Below are positions 42,583-50,485 of a stretch of DNA of 51,603 nucleotides, piece by piece. The stretch's first letter is position 1; every line of letters begins with the position of its first letter. The notes beneath the pieces are model-generated. The model was given only the letters and a program-made list of their open reading frames with translations, was not told the origin of the DNA and did no database searches. The position numbers and the translations under genes are program-made. Source of the stretch: Candidatus Puniceispirillum sp. (GTDB lineage: Bacteria; Pseudomonadota; Alphaproteobacteria; Puniceispirillales; Puniceispirillaceae); assembly GCA_016780525.1 (NCBI GenBank), contig JADHLR010000001.1:1-51603 (forward strand), written 5' to 3'.

Positions 42583-42623
42583 CCGCGAGCTGGCGTCAAA
42601 ACAGCTGCAATAGGGTGAATGGC

Positions 42624-43805
42624 ATGAGTGATATTTTTATTATTGCGGCAAAGCGGTCAGCCATTGGCAGCTATGGTGGCAGCCTGAAAGACACCGCGCC
42701 GATTGATCTGGCAATCCCGGTAGCCAGCGCGGCGATTGCCCAATCGGGTCTGCCGGCAACGGCAATCGAGCATGCTGTTTATGGGCATGTGATCCATACC
42801 GAACCGCGTGACATGTATTCACCGCGATGCATTTCGATCGGTGCCGGTTTGCCCGACACGGCACCGGCCTTTCAGGTCAACCGGCTTTGTGGCAGCGGCC
42901 TGCAAGCCATTGTCAGCGCCATTCAGCTTATCAGCCTTGGCGATGCGAAAACCGTCTTGGCTGGCGGCGTCGAGGTGATGAGCCGCGGCCCCTATATTCT
43001 GCCAGCCCAGCGTTGGGGCGCGCGCATGGGCGATAGCCATGTGGTCGATATGATGGTGGGGGCGTTGCATGACCCGTTCGGCATTGGCCATATGGGAATC
43101 ACCGCAGAAAATATCGCCGAGGATTATGCCATCAGCCGCGCCGCCATGGATGAATTTGCCGCCGAGTCACAGGCCCGCGCCAGCGCCGCACAATCCGCGG
43201 GATATTTTCAGGAACAGATTGTCCCGCTTGAGGTCAGGCAGGGCCGCAAGTCGATCACTTTTGACAGTGACGAGTTTATTCGCGGTGACACCACGGTTGA
43301 GTCACTGTCCGGCTTGCGACCCGCCTTTGCCAAAGATGGCCATGTCACGGCCGGCAATTCGTCTGGTATCAATGATGGCACAGGCGCAATTGTGCTTGCC
43401 GACAGCGACAGCATGACAACACATAACGCGGTGCCGCTGGCGCGTATTGTGTCATACGGCTATGGCGGGGTGCCGTCACGCATCATGGGCATGGGGCCGG
43501 TGCCTGCCAGCAAAATGGCACTTGAACGGGCTGGTCTGACAATTGATGATCTGGCTGTTGTCGAGAGCAACGAGGCGTTTGCCGCGCAGGCCTGTGCGGT
43601 CTCAATACAACTTGGGCTTGATCCATCGATCGTCAATCCAAATGGCGGGGCGATCGCGCTTGGCCACCCGGTTGGTGCCACCGGCGCAATCATTATGACA
43701 AAGCTGGTGCATGAATTGCGCCGTCGCGGTGAACGCTATGGCATGGCAACAATGTGTATTGGCGGCGGTCAAGGTATCAGTGTTATTATTGATGCCCATA
43801 TCTAG
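42624..43805 (+). CDS. Acetyl-CoA acyltransferase (thiolase)
   Basis: 393 aa. Catalytic triad Cys89 (NRLCGSGLQA), His348 (GGAIALGHPVGATGA) and Cys378 (MCIGGGQG) sits at exactly the positions of classical biosynthetic-type thiolases. ATG at 42624 with AGGGTGA 6 bp upstream; the frame to 42567 overlaps the preceding gene and is unlikely. It could act as 3-ketoacyl-CoA thiolase with the neighbouring FadB-like protein, or as acetoacetyl-CoA thiolase. Confidence 0.93.
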   Translation: MSDIFIIAAKRSAIGSYGGSLKDTAPIDLAIPVASAAIAQSGLPATAIEHAVYGHVIHTEPRDMYSPRCISIGAGLPDTAPAFQVNRLCGSGLQAIVSAIQLISLGDAKTVLAGGVEVMSRGPYILPAQRWGARMGDSHVVDMMVGALHDPFGIGHMGITAENIAEDYAISRAAMDEFAAESQARASAAQSAGYFQEQIVPLEVRQGRKSITFDSDEFIRGDTTVESLSGLRPAFAKDGHVTAGNSSGINDGTGAIVLADSDSMTTHNAVPLARIVSYGYGGVPSRIMGMGPVPASKMALERAGLTIDDLAVVESNEAFAAQACAVSIQLGLDPSIVNPNGGAIALGHPVGATGAIIMTKLVHELRRRGERYGMATMCIGGGQGISVIIDAHI

Positions 43806-43860
43806 CCATATTGTGATGCGGCGATCATCGCATCCTTTGATAAATGTACCATAGCAAGAG

Positions 43861-45642
43861 ATGTCCGTGATGTATGAAGCTCCTGTCGATGATTATAAAT
43901 TTGTTCTTGATGAGGTGATTGGGCTCGACAAGCTGATGTCAGCAACCGGCCATGACGAGATCAGCATTGATCTGGTCGAGGCGGTGCTGAGCGAAGCCGG
44001 CAAGCTTGCCGCTGATGTCATTGCGCCGCTGAACCATCCCGGCGATCAAACCGGTGCCACCCGCCATGATGACGCCAGCGTCACCACGCCAGCCGGATTT
44101 GCCGATGCCTTTGCGGCAATGGCTGAGGGCGGCTGGACATCGATGGAAGCGCGCGAAGAATTTGGCGGGCAGCAATTGCCGATGGTTCTGACCACCGCGG
44201 TGAATGAATTCTGGCAGGCGGCAAATATGGCTTTTGCCCTGTGCCATCTGTTAACCCAGGGACAAATTTACGCCCTGCAAAAATCGGCATCTGCCGAACA
44301 TCAGAACCTGTTTATCCCGCCAATGGTCGAAGGCCGCTGGACCGGCACAATGAATTTGACCGAGCCGCAGTCCGGCACTGATCTGGCCAGCATCAAGACC
44401 AAGGCGGTGAAAAATGGCGATCATTATCTGATCACTGGCCAGAAAATCTATATCACCTATGGCGAGCATGATATGGCCGAAAATATCGTGCATTTGGTGC
44501 TGGCACGCACCGAAGATGCGCCGCCGGGAATCAAGGGGATTTCCGTCTTTATCGTTCCCAAATTTCTGCCAAATGATGATGGCAGCCTTGGCGTCGCGAA
44601 TGATCTGCGCTGTTTGTCGATTGAAAAGAAGCTTGGCATCAAGGCGTCACCAACAGCGGTCATGCAATATGGCGAAAATGGCGGTGCCATTGGCTATCTT
44701 GTTGGTGCCGAAAATCAGGGGCTTGATATCATGTTTGGCATGATGAACCATGCCCGGCTTGCCGTTGGCTTACAGGGGCTGAGCATTTCTGACAGGGCGT
44801 ATCAGCAGGCCCGGGCCTATGCATTTGACCGGGTGCAGGGAACCCCGTTGGAACAAAAACCCGGCGCACCGATTGTGCATCACCCGGATGTTCTGCGCAC
44901 CCTCGCCACAATGAAAGCCGAAATCGAAGCCATGCGTGCATTGATGATGCTGGGAGCCGCCAGCATGGATCTGGCGCATGATTGTGACAGTGATGACCCG
45001 CGTGCAACCCGCGCCAATCTGTTAATCCCGATTATCAAAGGCTGGATGACCGAACGCGCGCTTGATGTGACCTCGCAAGCGGTGCAGGTGCATGGCGGCA
45101 TGGGATTTATCGAGGAAACCGGCGCCGCACAGCATTTCCGCGATGCGCGTATTCTGCCAATCTATGAAGGAACGACGGCCATTCAGGCAAATGATTTGGT
45201 GTTCCGCAAGACCTTGCGCGACAATGGTGCGGCCGTGACCACATTATTTGATGAAATCGAAGCCGAAATGCAAATTCTGGCGGATCATGCAGATGATAAT
45301 GCGGCGGCAAATGCGCGGCAGATGATCAGCGCTGTTGGCACCGCCCGTGAAGCCACCGCGCATATTCTCGCCGCTGCCAATGATCGGCGCCGGCCAGCGG
45401 TCAACGGGGTTAATTATCTGATGATGCTTGGCCGCTTATGTGGCGGCTGGATGATGGCACGCGCCGGCGGTACAGCGGCGTCGCGGCTGTCTGACACATC
45501 CGCTGATCCAGCATTTATGCAGGCCAAAATGACCACCTCGCGGGTGTTTATGACACATCATTTGCCACAGGTGCAGGCATTGGCGGCGATCATCATGACA
45601 GGTGACAACGCGGTTCTGGGCATGGATGCCGAATGGCTGTAA
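43861..45642 (+). CDS. Acyl-CoA dehydrogenase, long form with C-terminal extension (DmdC-like family)
   Basis: 593 aa FAD enzyme. The core has MNLTEPQSGTDLASIKTKA (FAD/substrate loop) and QVHGGMGFIEETGAAQHFRDARILPIYEGTTAIQANDL, containing the Glu of YEGTT used as catalytic base. An extra C-terminal helical domain of about 130 residues follows, as in the group that includes 3-methylmercaptopropionyl-CoA dehydrogenase (DmdC). A role in DMSP-derived methylmercaptopropionate breakdown is possible, but straight-chain acyl-CoA oxidation is equally consistent with the operon (hydratase/dehydrogenase plus thiolase). Confidence 0.88.
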   Translation: MSVMYEAPVDDYKFVLDEVIGLDKLMSATGHDEISIDLVEAVLSEAGKLAADVIAPLNHPGDQTGATRHDDASVTTPAGFADAFAAMAEGGWTSMEAREEFGGQQLPMVLTTAVNEFWQAANMAFALCHLLTQGQIYALQKSASAEHQNLFIPPMVEGRWTGTMNLTEPQSGTDLASIKTKAVKNGDHYLITGQKIYITYGEHDMAENIVHLVLARTEDAPPGIKGISVFIVPKFLPNDDGSLGVANDLRCLSIEKKLGIKASPTAVMQYGENGGAIGYLVGAENQGLDIMFGMMNHARLAVGLQGLSISDRAYQQARAYAFDRVQGTPLEQKPGAPIVHHPDVLRTLATMKAEIEAMRALMMLGAASMDLAHDCDSDDPRATRANLLIPIIKGWMTERALDVTSQAVQVHGGMGFIEETGAAQHFRDARILPIYEGTTAIQANDLVFRKTLRDNGAAVTTLFDEIEAEMQILADHADDNAAANARQMISAVGTAREATAHILAAANDRRRPAVNGVNYLMMLGRLCGGWMMARAGGTAASRLSDTSADPAFMQAKMTTSRVFMTHHLPQVQALAAIIMTGDNAVLGMDAEWL

Positions 45643-45663
45643 CCAGCCTGTCGCCGCACCCGG

Positions 45664-46530
45664 TCAGGAGGGGTCGCGGTGCTGGCGTCCATAGCGACTT
45701 GGCGGTATCGGGCGATAATCAGCCAGCGCCGCATCGTTCGATTTGAAAATCTCTACCAGCAGCGGGTGACATACGGCCACATCCGATGAATGTTCAGCCG
45801 AACAATCCCCACCCGGACAAGCTGACAGGCCACCCAAAAGATCGGTTTCAGCAAAAAATTCCAGAAAATCACCCGGCCGCACCGGGCTGGCTTTCATAAA
45901 ATACTGATGCGTATCATGCGTAAAGCCGGTACACATAAATACATTCAACACATCATGCACCAGCGTTTCAGCAGTCGCATAATCCATTTGCCGATGCGCC
46001 GCCAGCGCCCGGATCAGGTTGGAATGACAGCAATGATGATAGTCAATATCAGCAAGTAATTTTGCCGTATAGGGATCACAGCGGGTGCCGATCACATCAT
46101 GCACCGAGCCGCCATCATCATCCCAACCATACCAGTCAAGCGTATCATGGGTGATCGTTGCCAACGGCCGCATAAACGGAAAGCTCGACCATAGCCTGTC
46201 GCCGGTTGACAGATGCGTGCCATGCAAGGCACGGGTTTTTCCCGAATAAAATTTTTCTTCAAGATGATCTGCCTGCCACAGATTTAAATCCCCGACCTGC
46301 GGCCCCTCAACGCTGACAATGCGAAAGAACTGGCCTGCCGGCACCTCAAAACAACGCGCCTCGCGCGGCGGCACTAAAACTTCGTCGGTCTTTTCCAGCG
46401 TTTTCCGGGCGCTGTGCAGAATGCGGCTGTCGGCTTCTGGCAAGCTGTCAGTCGGATAACAGATCACCGGCGGCGCGGCGCGGCGCGCATCTGCATCATC
46501 TGGCCGATGCGCCCTGTTGATATTTTTCAT
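45664..46530 (-). CDS. DUF1989 family protein (urea carboxylase-associated type)
   Basis: 288 aa soluble protein. VPAGQFFRIVSVEGPQVGDLNLW, GTHLSTGDRLWSSFPFMRPLATITHDTLDWYGWDDDG, IGTRCDPYTAKLL and LSACPGGDCSAE follow the DUF1989 pattern, with conserved His/Cys/Asp suggesting a metal site. ATG at 46530 with GGGAGGG upstream. Members often come as pairs beside urea carboxylase or allophanate hydrolase and riboswitch-linked guanidine genes; here it stands alone, convergent with the acyl-CoA dehydrogenase. The biochemical role is unknown. Confidence 0.82.
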   Translation of the reverse strand: MKNINRAHRPDDADARRAAPPVICYPTDSLPEADSRILHSARKTLEKTDEVLVPPREARCFEVPAGQFFRIVSVEGPQVGDLNLWQADHLEEKFYSGKTRALHGTHLSTGDRLWSSFPFMRPLATITHDTLDWYGWDDDGGSVHDVIGTRCDPYTAKLLADIDYHHCCHSNLIRALAAHRQMDYATAETLVHDVLNVFMCTGFTHDTHQYFMKASPVRPGDFLEFFAETDLLGGLSACPGGDCSAEHSSDVAVCHPLLVEIFKSNDAALADYRPIPPSRYGRQHRDPS

Positions 46531-46613
46531 TGTCGCCCTCCCAAACCGGAAACCGCCCGGATCATTAGCGGCCTGATTATAGCACTGTCAACCGACCCAA
46601 AATACAGCATATT

Positions 46614-47447
46614 TTAATCGGCGGGCACGGCAAATGTAAGCGAGGCCCAAAGTGATTCCCATTCCGCGCCTGTTTCCGTGTCAGGCTTTTTCAGCCGGTA
46701 TAATTTAACGCTGTCAAAAAGATATTGCCGGCCCGGCAACAACGGCATCCGGATCTGTCCATCTTCATCGGCGACGATTATTCTTTGCTCAATATCCCGC
46801 GGCGCGTGGCGAATAAAAACCGTCACCTGCGCCCCCGGGCGCGGCACGCCAGATTCATACACAGCCATCCTGAATGTTTCTGGCGCCGGATGCTGATAGG
46901 GGTTGGTCAAGGCCACCAATTCCATTTCCAGCCCCAAAAGCTGATCTTGGCCTAAAAGCTGATTTTGTCCGGCAGTTGATCCCACCATCACAAGGCTTTT
47001 GGCAAAACGCCGATATTGCTCGACAAGCCGGAAATTTTCCACCTCGACCTGATGATAGAGCGCGGCGATTTCGGCAAATCCTTTTTCCATCGCAAAGCTG
47101 ATGAATTTTTCCGGCTTTCTGTAATTCACAAACAGCGGGCCAGTTTGATGATACAGCAGCGTCAAGCCGGCCTGTGCCGCGGTTATCTGGCCAGCCGGCA
47201 TATCACCAAAGCGGCCGGTGATTGGCCTTTCTCCAGCCGCATCAATCATCGCAAATGCGGCAATCTCATCCGGCGTATAGGGCGATGACAGCCCCTGAAA
47301 ATCGGTGCCAATCACAAGATCGACTGTCACTCTATCACCCGGCTCTGGCTGAAAGTCGGACGGCTCAATCCAGAATTCATGCGCATGTGAAGCCAGTGAC
47401 ACCAGCCCTGTCAGAACACTGACCGCAAGGTATAAGATGATTTGCAT
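46614..47447 (-). CDS. DUF4198 family periplasmic protein (metal-uptake associated)
   Basis: 277 aa from the ATG at 47447, with a signal peptide of about 21 residues ending before HEFWIEPSDFQPEPGDRVTVDL. The mature start HAHEFWIEP with clustered His is typical of DUF4198, linked by genome context to nickel/cobalt or other metal uptake. A beta-sandwich carrier-like repeat follows (AQVTVFIRHAPRDIEQRIIVADEDGQIRMPLLPGRQYLFDSVKLY, spread over the C-terminal third). An in-frame 18-bp duplication (46934-46969) lies in the middle. It is divergent from the HupE/UreJ gene with only 27 bp between starts. Confidence 0.8.
   Translation of the reverse strand: MQIILYLAVSVLTGLVSLASHAHEFWIEPSDFQPEPGDRVTVDLVIGTDFQGLSSPYTPDEIAAFAMIDAAGERPITGRFGDMPAGQITAAQAGLTLLYHQTGPLFVNYRKPEKFISFAMEKGFAEIAALYHQVEVENFRLVEQYRRFAKSLVMVGSTAGQNQLLGQDQLLGLEMELVALTNPYQHPAPETFRMAVYESGVPRPGAQVTVFIRHAPRDIEQRIIVADEDGQIRMPLLPGRQYLFDSVKLYRLKKPDTETGAEWESLWASLTFAVPAD
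46934..46969. repeat. Two-copy 18-bp repeat inside the DUF4198 gene
   Basis: CCAAAAGCTGATCTTGGC-type unit followed by CTAAAAGCTGATTTTGTC (46934-46951, 46952-46969), encoding QNQLLG QDQLLG. The copies have diverged more than most repeats in this window but the frame is kept. Confidence 0.75.
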
Positions 47448-47474
47448 TTTTGAAAAACCTACAGTAGCAATGTC

Positions 47475-48662
47475 ATGTTCATTTTTAAGTTCAGACCATT
47501 CATGCAGATTTGTAAAGCCATTCGTCGTCATCTTTTACCGGCATTTATGCTGTTGCTTTGCAGCCTGTTGCCGGCACATAGCCATGAAATGCGGCCGGCC
47601 ATTGGCGATATTACCGTGTCGTCAGCACAGGTTTCGGTGACCCTCCGGTTTAATGCTGAACTGTTTTTGGCCGATATTGATGCCAGCCAGATAACAGATA
47701 GCGATGACGCGCCGACGGCGGCTATTTATGATGATATGCGGCAATTACCACCGGCCGCGCTGCGCGACGCATTTATGCAGAAATGGCCCGCCTTTGCAGC
47801 CCTGATCAATGCCAGGGCAGGCGGCGAGCGATTGCGTTTTGAACTTGTCGATTTTTCCAGCCAGACCGATATTGATGTCAGCCTGCCGCGCACCAGTACC
47901 GCCATCATCACCGCACCGATGCCAGCCCATGCGACAGATCTGCGCTTTGGCTGGGATGCGCGGCTTGGCGATCTGATTTTACGGCAAATGGCCGACCCAT
48001 CGATCGACCCGGAAAACCTCTATACCGGTCTGCTGAATAATGGCAGCCAAAGCCCGGCCATCAGCCCGCGTGGCGTGGCGGCGCAGCCGGTATCGGCGGT
48101 GATCATCAACTATATTGAAATTGGCTTTATCCACATTATTCCGCGTGGTTTCGACCATATATTATTTGTGCTGGGATTGTTTTTCTATGCCGCCCGCTGG
48201 CGTCCGCTGCTGCTCCAGATCACCATTTTCACCATTGCCCACAGCCTGACTCTGTCACTGGCATCAGGCGGTCTGGTCAGCGTGCCGGCACCCATTGTTG
48301 AACCGATCATTGCCGCGTCGATTGCCTATGTCGCGCTGGAAAATATATGGCGACAAAAGCTGCATATGTCGCGCTTGCTGATTATTTTTCTGTTCGGCCT
48401 GATACACGGCCTTGGCTTTGCCTCGGTGCTGGCAGAGATTGGCCTGCCAAGCGGTGATTTTCTGCTCAGTCTGATCAGCTTTAATGTTGGTGTCGAGCTG
48501 GGCCAGATTGCGGTGATTGCCGCCGCATTTATGCTGCGGCTGTGTCTGCCGCTATCGCCGGACCGCTATCGCCGGATCATCGCCATTCCGGCATCCTGTA
48601 TGATTGGCGCCACCGGCATATGGATCGTGATCGAGCGGGTGAGCGCAATCCTGCTGGCATAA
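47475..48662 (+). CDS. HupE/UreJ-type membrane protein with periplasmic N-terminal domain
   Basis: 395 aa. Signal-like N terminus (cleavage about AHSHEM), a 190-residue periplasmic domain, then a HupE/UreJ membrane domain with about six helices: YIEIGFIHIIPRGFDHILFVLGLFFYA, FTIAHSLTLSLASGG, IAASIAYVALENIW and FGLIHGLGFASVLAEIGLP. The His pairs in the helices (FIHII, FDHIL, IAHSL, LIHGLGFA) are the family's supposed metal path. ATG at 47475; ATG at 47502 is an alternative. Pairing with the divergent DUF4198 protein suggests uptake of a metal such as nickel or cobalt; no urease or hydrogenase gene is near. Confidence 0.8.
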   Translation: MFIFKFRPFMQICKAIRRHLLPAFMLLLCSLLPAHSHEMRPAIGDITVSSAQVSVTLRFNAELFLADIDASQITDSDDAPTAAIYDDMRQLPPAALRDAFMQKWPAFAALINARAGGERLRFELVDFSSQTDIDVSLPRTSTAIITAPMPAHATDLRFGWDARLGDLILRQMADPSIDPENLYTGLLNNGSQSPAISPRGVAAQPVSAVIINYIEIGFIHIIPRGFDHILFVLGLFFYAARWRPLLLQITIFTIAHSLTLSLASGGLVSVPAPIVEPIIAASIAYVALENIWRQKLHMSRLLIIFLFGLIHGLGFASVLAEIGLPSGDFLLSLISFNVGVELGQIAVIAAAFMLRLCLPLSPDRYRRIIAIPASCMIGATGIWIVIERVSAILLA

Positions 48663-48789
48663 GCGGTTCATCTGCCTGAAGCAGCGCAATTATAACGGCC
48701 AGCGCTTCACGGTGGTCGGCGGTGAGGGATTTTAGGTCTTTCTTGAAAAGCGAACTTAGAGTGATGCCTCTGGGTTCAGTCCGCGTCAT
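48663..48789 (-). pseudogene. Truncated YafQ/RelE-type toxin gene
   Basis: Starts at ATG 48789, overlapping the antitoxin by 14 bp, and reads LSSLFKKDLKSLTADHREAL and on to DEPL, the N-terminal half of YafQ-type mRNA interferases (FKRDLK, ..., GEPL). Family similarity stops exactly where the hupE-like gene ends; the frame then continues antisense through that gene to 48577. The C-terminal half with the catalytic His residues is missing, so the toxin should be inactive. Confidence 0.65.
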
Positions 48790-49030
48790 CAAATAATTCT
48801 TCTACGCTGTTAACCCTAATGCCCTTGCCTGTCTCTAGCTCCTCGATTGCCGCAATGGTCTCGGCATTCGGAATTTTGACCTCAAAAGGCAGGCCACGTT
48901 GCTGAACAACCTGATACAGAAACAGACGCATGGCTTCAGACGAAGACAGCCCAATCTTTTTCAAAATAGCTTCCGCCTCGCTTTTGAGTGCAGGCTCAAC
49001 GCGGGCACGAATTGTCTCGGTTCTGGCCAT
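48776..49030 (-). CDS. RelB/DinJ family antitoxin
   Basis: 84 aa. MARTETIRARVEPALKSEAEAILKKIGLSSSEAMRLFLYQVV is the ribbon-helix-helix DNA-binding start of DinJ/RelB, followed by the toxin-binding tail. ATG at 49030 with GGAGAATG upstream. A 22-bp palindrome (49055-49076) upstream is the likely autoregulatory operator. The partner toxin immediately downstream is truncated, leaving the antitoxin as an orphan regulator. Confidence 0.88.
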   Translation of the reverse strand: MARTETIRARVEPALKSEAEAILKKIGLSSSEAMRLFLYQVVQQRGLPFEVKIPNAETIAAIEELETGKGIRVNSVEELFDDAD

Positions 49031-49054
49031 AACATTCTCCGTGGCAAGTCATAG

Positions 49055-49076
49055 ATGTAGCACATGTGCGCTACAT
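49055..49076. promoter_or_regulatory. Palindromic operator upstream of the antitoxin gene
   Basis: ATGTAGC (49055-49061) and GCTACAT (49070-49076) form perfect 7-bp arms, with the inner palindrome GCACATGTGC overlapping them. It is 24 bp upstream of the antitoxin start, where ribbon-helix-helix antitoxins bind. A GGCCTC/GAGGCC hairpin (49083-49098) follows; nothing else is recognisable between 49099 and 49254. Confidence 0.65.
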
Positions 49077-49254
49077 ATTCAAGGCCTCAGACGAGGCCAG
49101 TCTGTTGTGATTCAGCGGGGCACCGAAAAAATGCGACGAAAGACACAGCTTATAAAGGAACAGATGTTAACGGAAAAGAACACTACCTAAACCATCCGGT
49201 GATCGGGATCACTACAATCCCATCACGAAAAACAACATATATCCTGCTCGAGTA

Positions 49255-49274
49255 ACTGTGATGGTAATCACAGT
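49255..49274. promoter_or_regulatory. Perfect CRP/FNR-like palindrome
   Basis: ACTGTGATGGTAATCACAGT: 8-bp arms around GGTA, containing the CRP consensus TGTGA-N6-TCACA exactly. It lies 50 bp after the alcohol dehydrogenase stop and 225 bp before the antitoxin start. No T-run follows on either strand, so a terminator is less likely than a protein-binding site. Confidence 0.5.
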
Positions 49275-49324
49275 CCGTGATTTGTCAATAAACCGGAATT
49301 TTTGGGAGAATCACAAATGCCCCG

Positions 49325-50485
49325 CTAAAAACAGCTTTCCAGCAATGCCCGGGTGTTTGCTGCGGTCATTTCGCGCGGGTTGCCGCCGGCGCTTGGATCG
49401 GTCAGTGCGGCGGCGACGATCCGTTCAAGATCAGCATCACCCAGATCAGCCAGCCCCAATTCGGTCAGGTTTTTTGGAATATTGAGCTGCTTCACCAGAC
49501 CGCCAACAAAGTCATAAAAACCGTCAAACCCGCCTTCGATGCCAAGATACCGCGCCGCGTCCGCAAACCGGCTTTCAATCATGCTGCTGTTAAACCGCAT
49601 CACCGCCTGCATCACAACCGCATTGGTGGTGCCATGATGGGTATGATAAATCGCCCCGATCGGATGTGACAGGGCATGGATCGCACCCAGACCTTTTTGA
49701 AAAGCGGTTGCCCCCATCATCGCCGCGCTCATCATATGCGCACGCCCGGTGATATCGCCCGGATTTTCATAAACCGCGGTCAGATTTTCCTTCACCAACC
49801 GCATGCCTTCGAGCGCGATACCCTGGCTCATCGGGTGGTAATGCGGCGATGAAAATGCCTCAAGACAATGTGCAAACGCATCCATGCCCGTACCGGCGGT
49901 GATAAAATCCGGCATTCCGACGGTCAGTTGCGGGTCGCAGATCACCACAGTTGGCAATATTTTCGGATGGAAGATAATTTTCTTTTCGGCTGTTTGCGCA
50001 TTGGTAATGACCGAGGCGCGCCCCACTTCTGATCCGGTGCCGGCGGTTGTCGGCACCGCAATAATTGGCGCGATGACATCGGCATTCGCGCGCGTCCACC
50101 AATCGCCAATATCCTCAAAATCCCAGACCGGACGGGTTTGCCCGGCCATAAAGGCAACCATCTTGCCAAGGTCAAGACCCGAGCCGCCACCAAAAGCAAT
50201 CACCCCATCATGCTGCCCGGCTTTATAAGCCTGCAAGCCAGCCTCCATATTGATCTCGGTCGGGTTGGGGTCAACCTCGGCAAACAGCGCCGCCTCTACC
50301 CCGGCACCGGCAAGGATGGCCAGCGCATTTTGCGTGATTGGCAAATCCGCCAGCCCTTTATCAGTGACCAGCAGCGGTTTTTTGATACCGGCCTGATGAC
50401 ATGCGGCTGCCAGTTCGGCAATGCGCCCGGCGCCAAACCAGATTGTTGTCGGATAAGACCAGTTGCTTGTTAATGTCGTCATCAT
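49325..50485 (-). CDS. Iron-containing alcohol dehydrogenase
   Basis: 386 aa group III dehydrogenase, interconverting an alcohol and aldehyde with NAD(P). NAD-binding loop FGGGSGLDLGKMVA (98-111), PTTAGTGSEVG (145-155). Metal ligands by motif: Asp202 and His206 (GMDAFAHCLE), His274 (ALSHPIGA), His284 (THHGTTN). ATG at 50485 overlaps the aldehyde dehydrogenase stop by 4 bp, so the two are coupled and probably oxidise an alcohol through its aldehyde to an acid. The substrate is unknown. Confidence 0.92.
   Translation of the reverse strand: MMTTLTSNWSYPTTIWFGAGRIAELAAACHQAGIKKPLLVTDKGLADLPITQNALAILAGAGVEAALFAEVDPNPTEINMEAGLQAYKAGQHDGVIAFGGGSGLDLGKMVAFMAGQTRPVWDFEDIGDWWTRANADVIAPIIAVPTTAGTGSEVGRASVITNAQTAEKKIIFHPKILPTVVICDPQLTVGMPDFITAGTGMDAFAHCLEAFSSPHYHPMSQGIALEGMRLVKENLTAVYENPGDITGRAHMMSAAMMGATAFQKGLGAIHALSHPIGAIYHTHHGTTNAVVMQAVMRFNSSMIESRFADAARYLGIEGGFDGFYDFVGGLVKQLNIPKNLTELGLADLGDADLERIVAAALTDPSAGGNPREMTAANTRALLESCF

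Noticed and set aside
49083..49098. GGCCTC-AGAC-GAGGCC hairpin as a terminator
   Set aside because: No T-run follows on either strand; it may be incidental next to the antitoxin operator.
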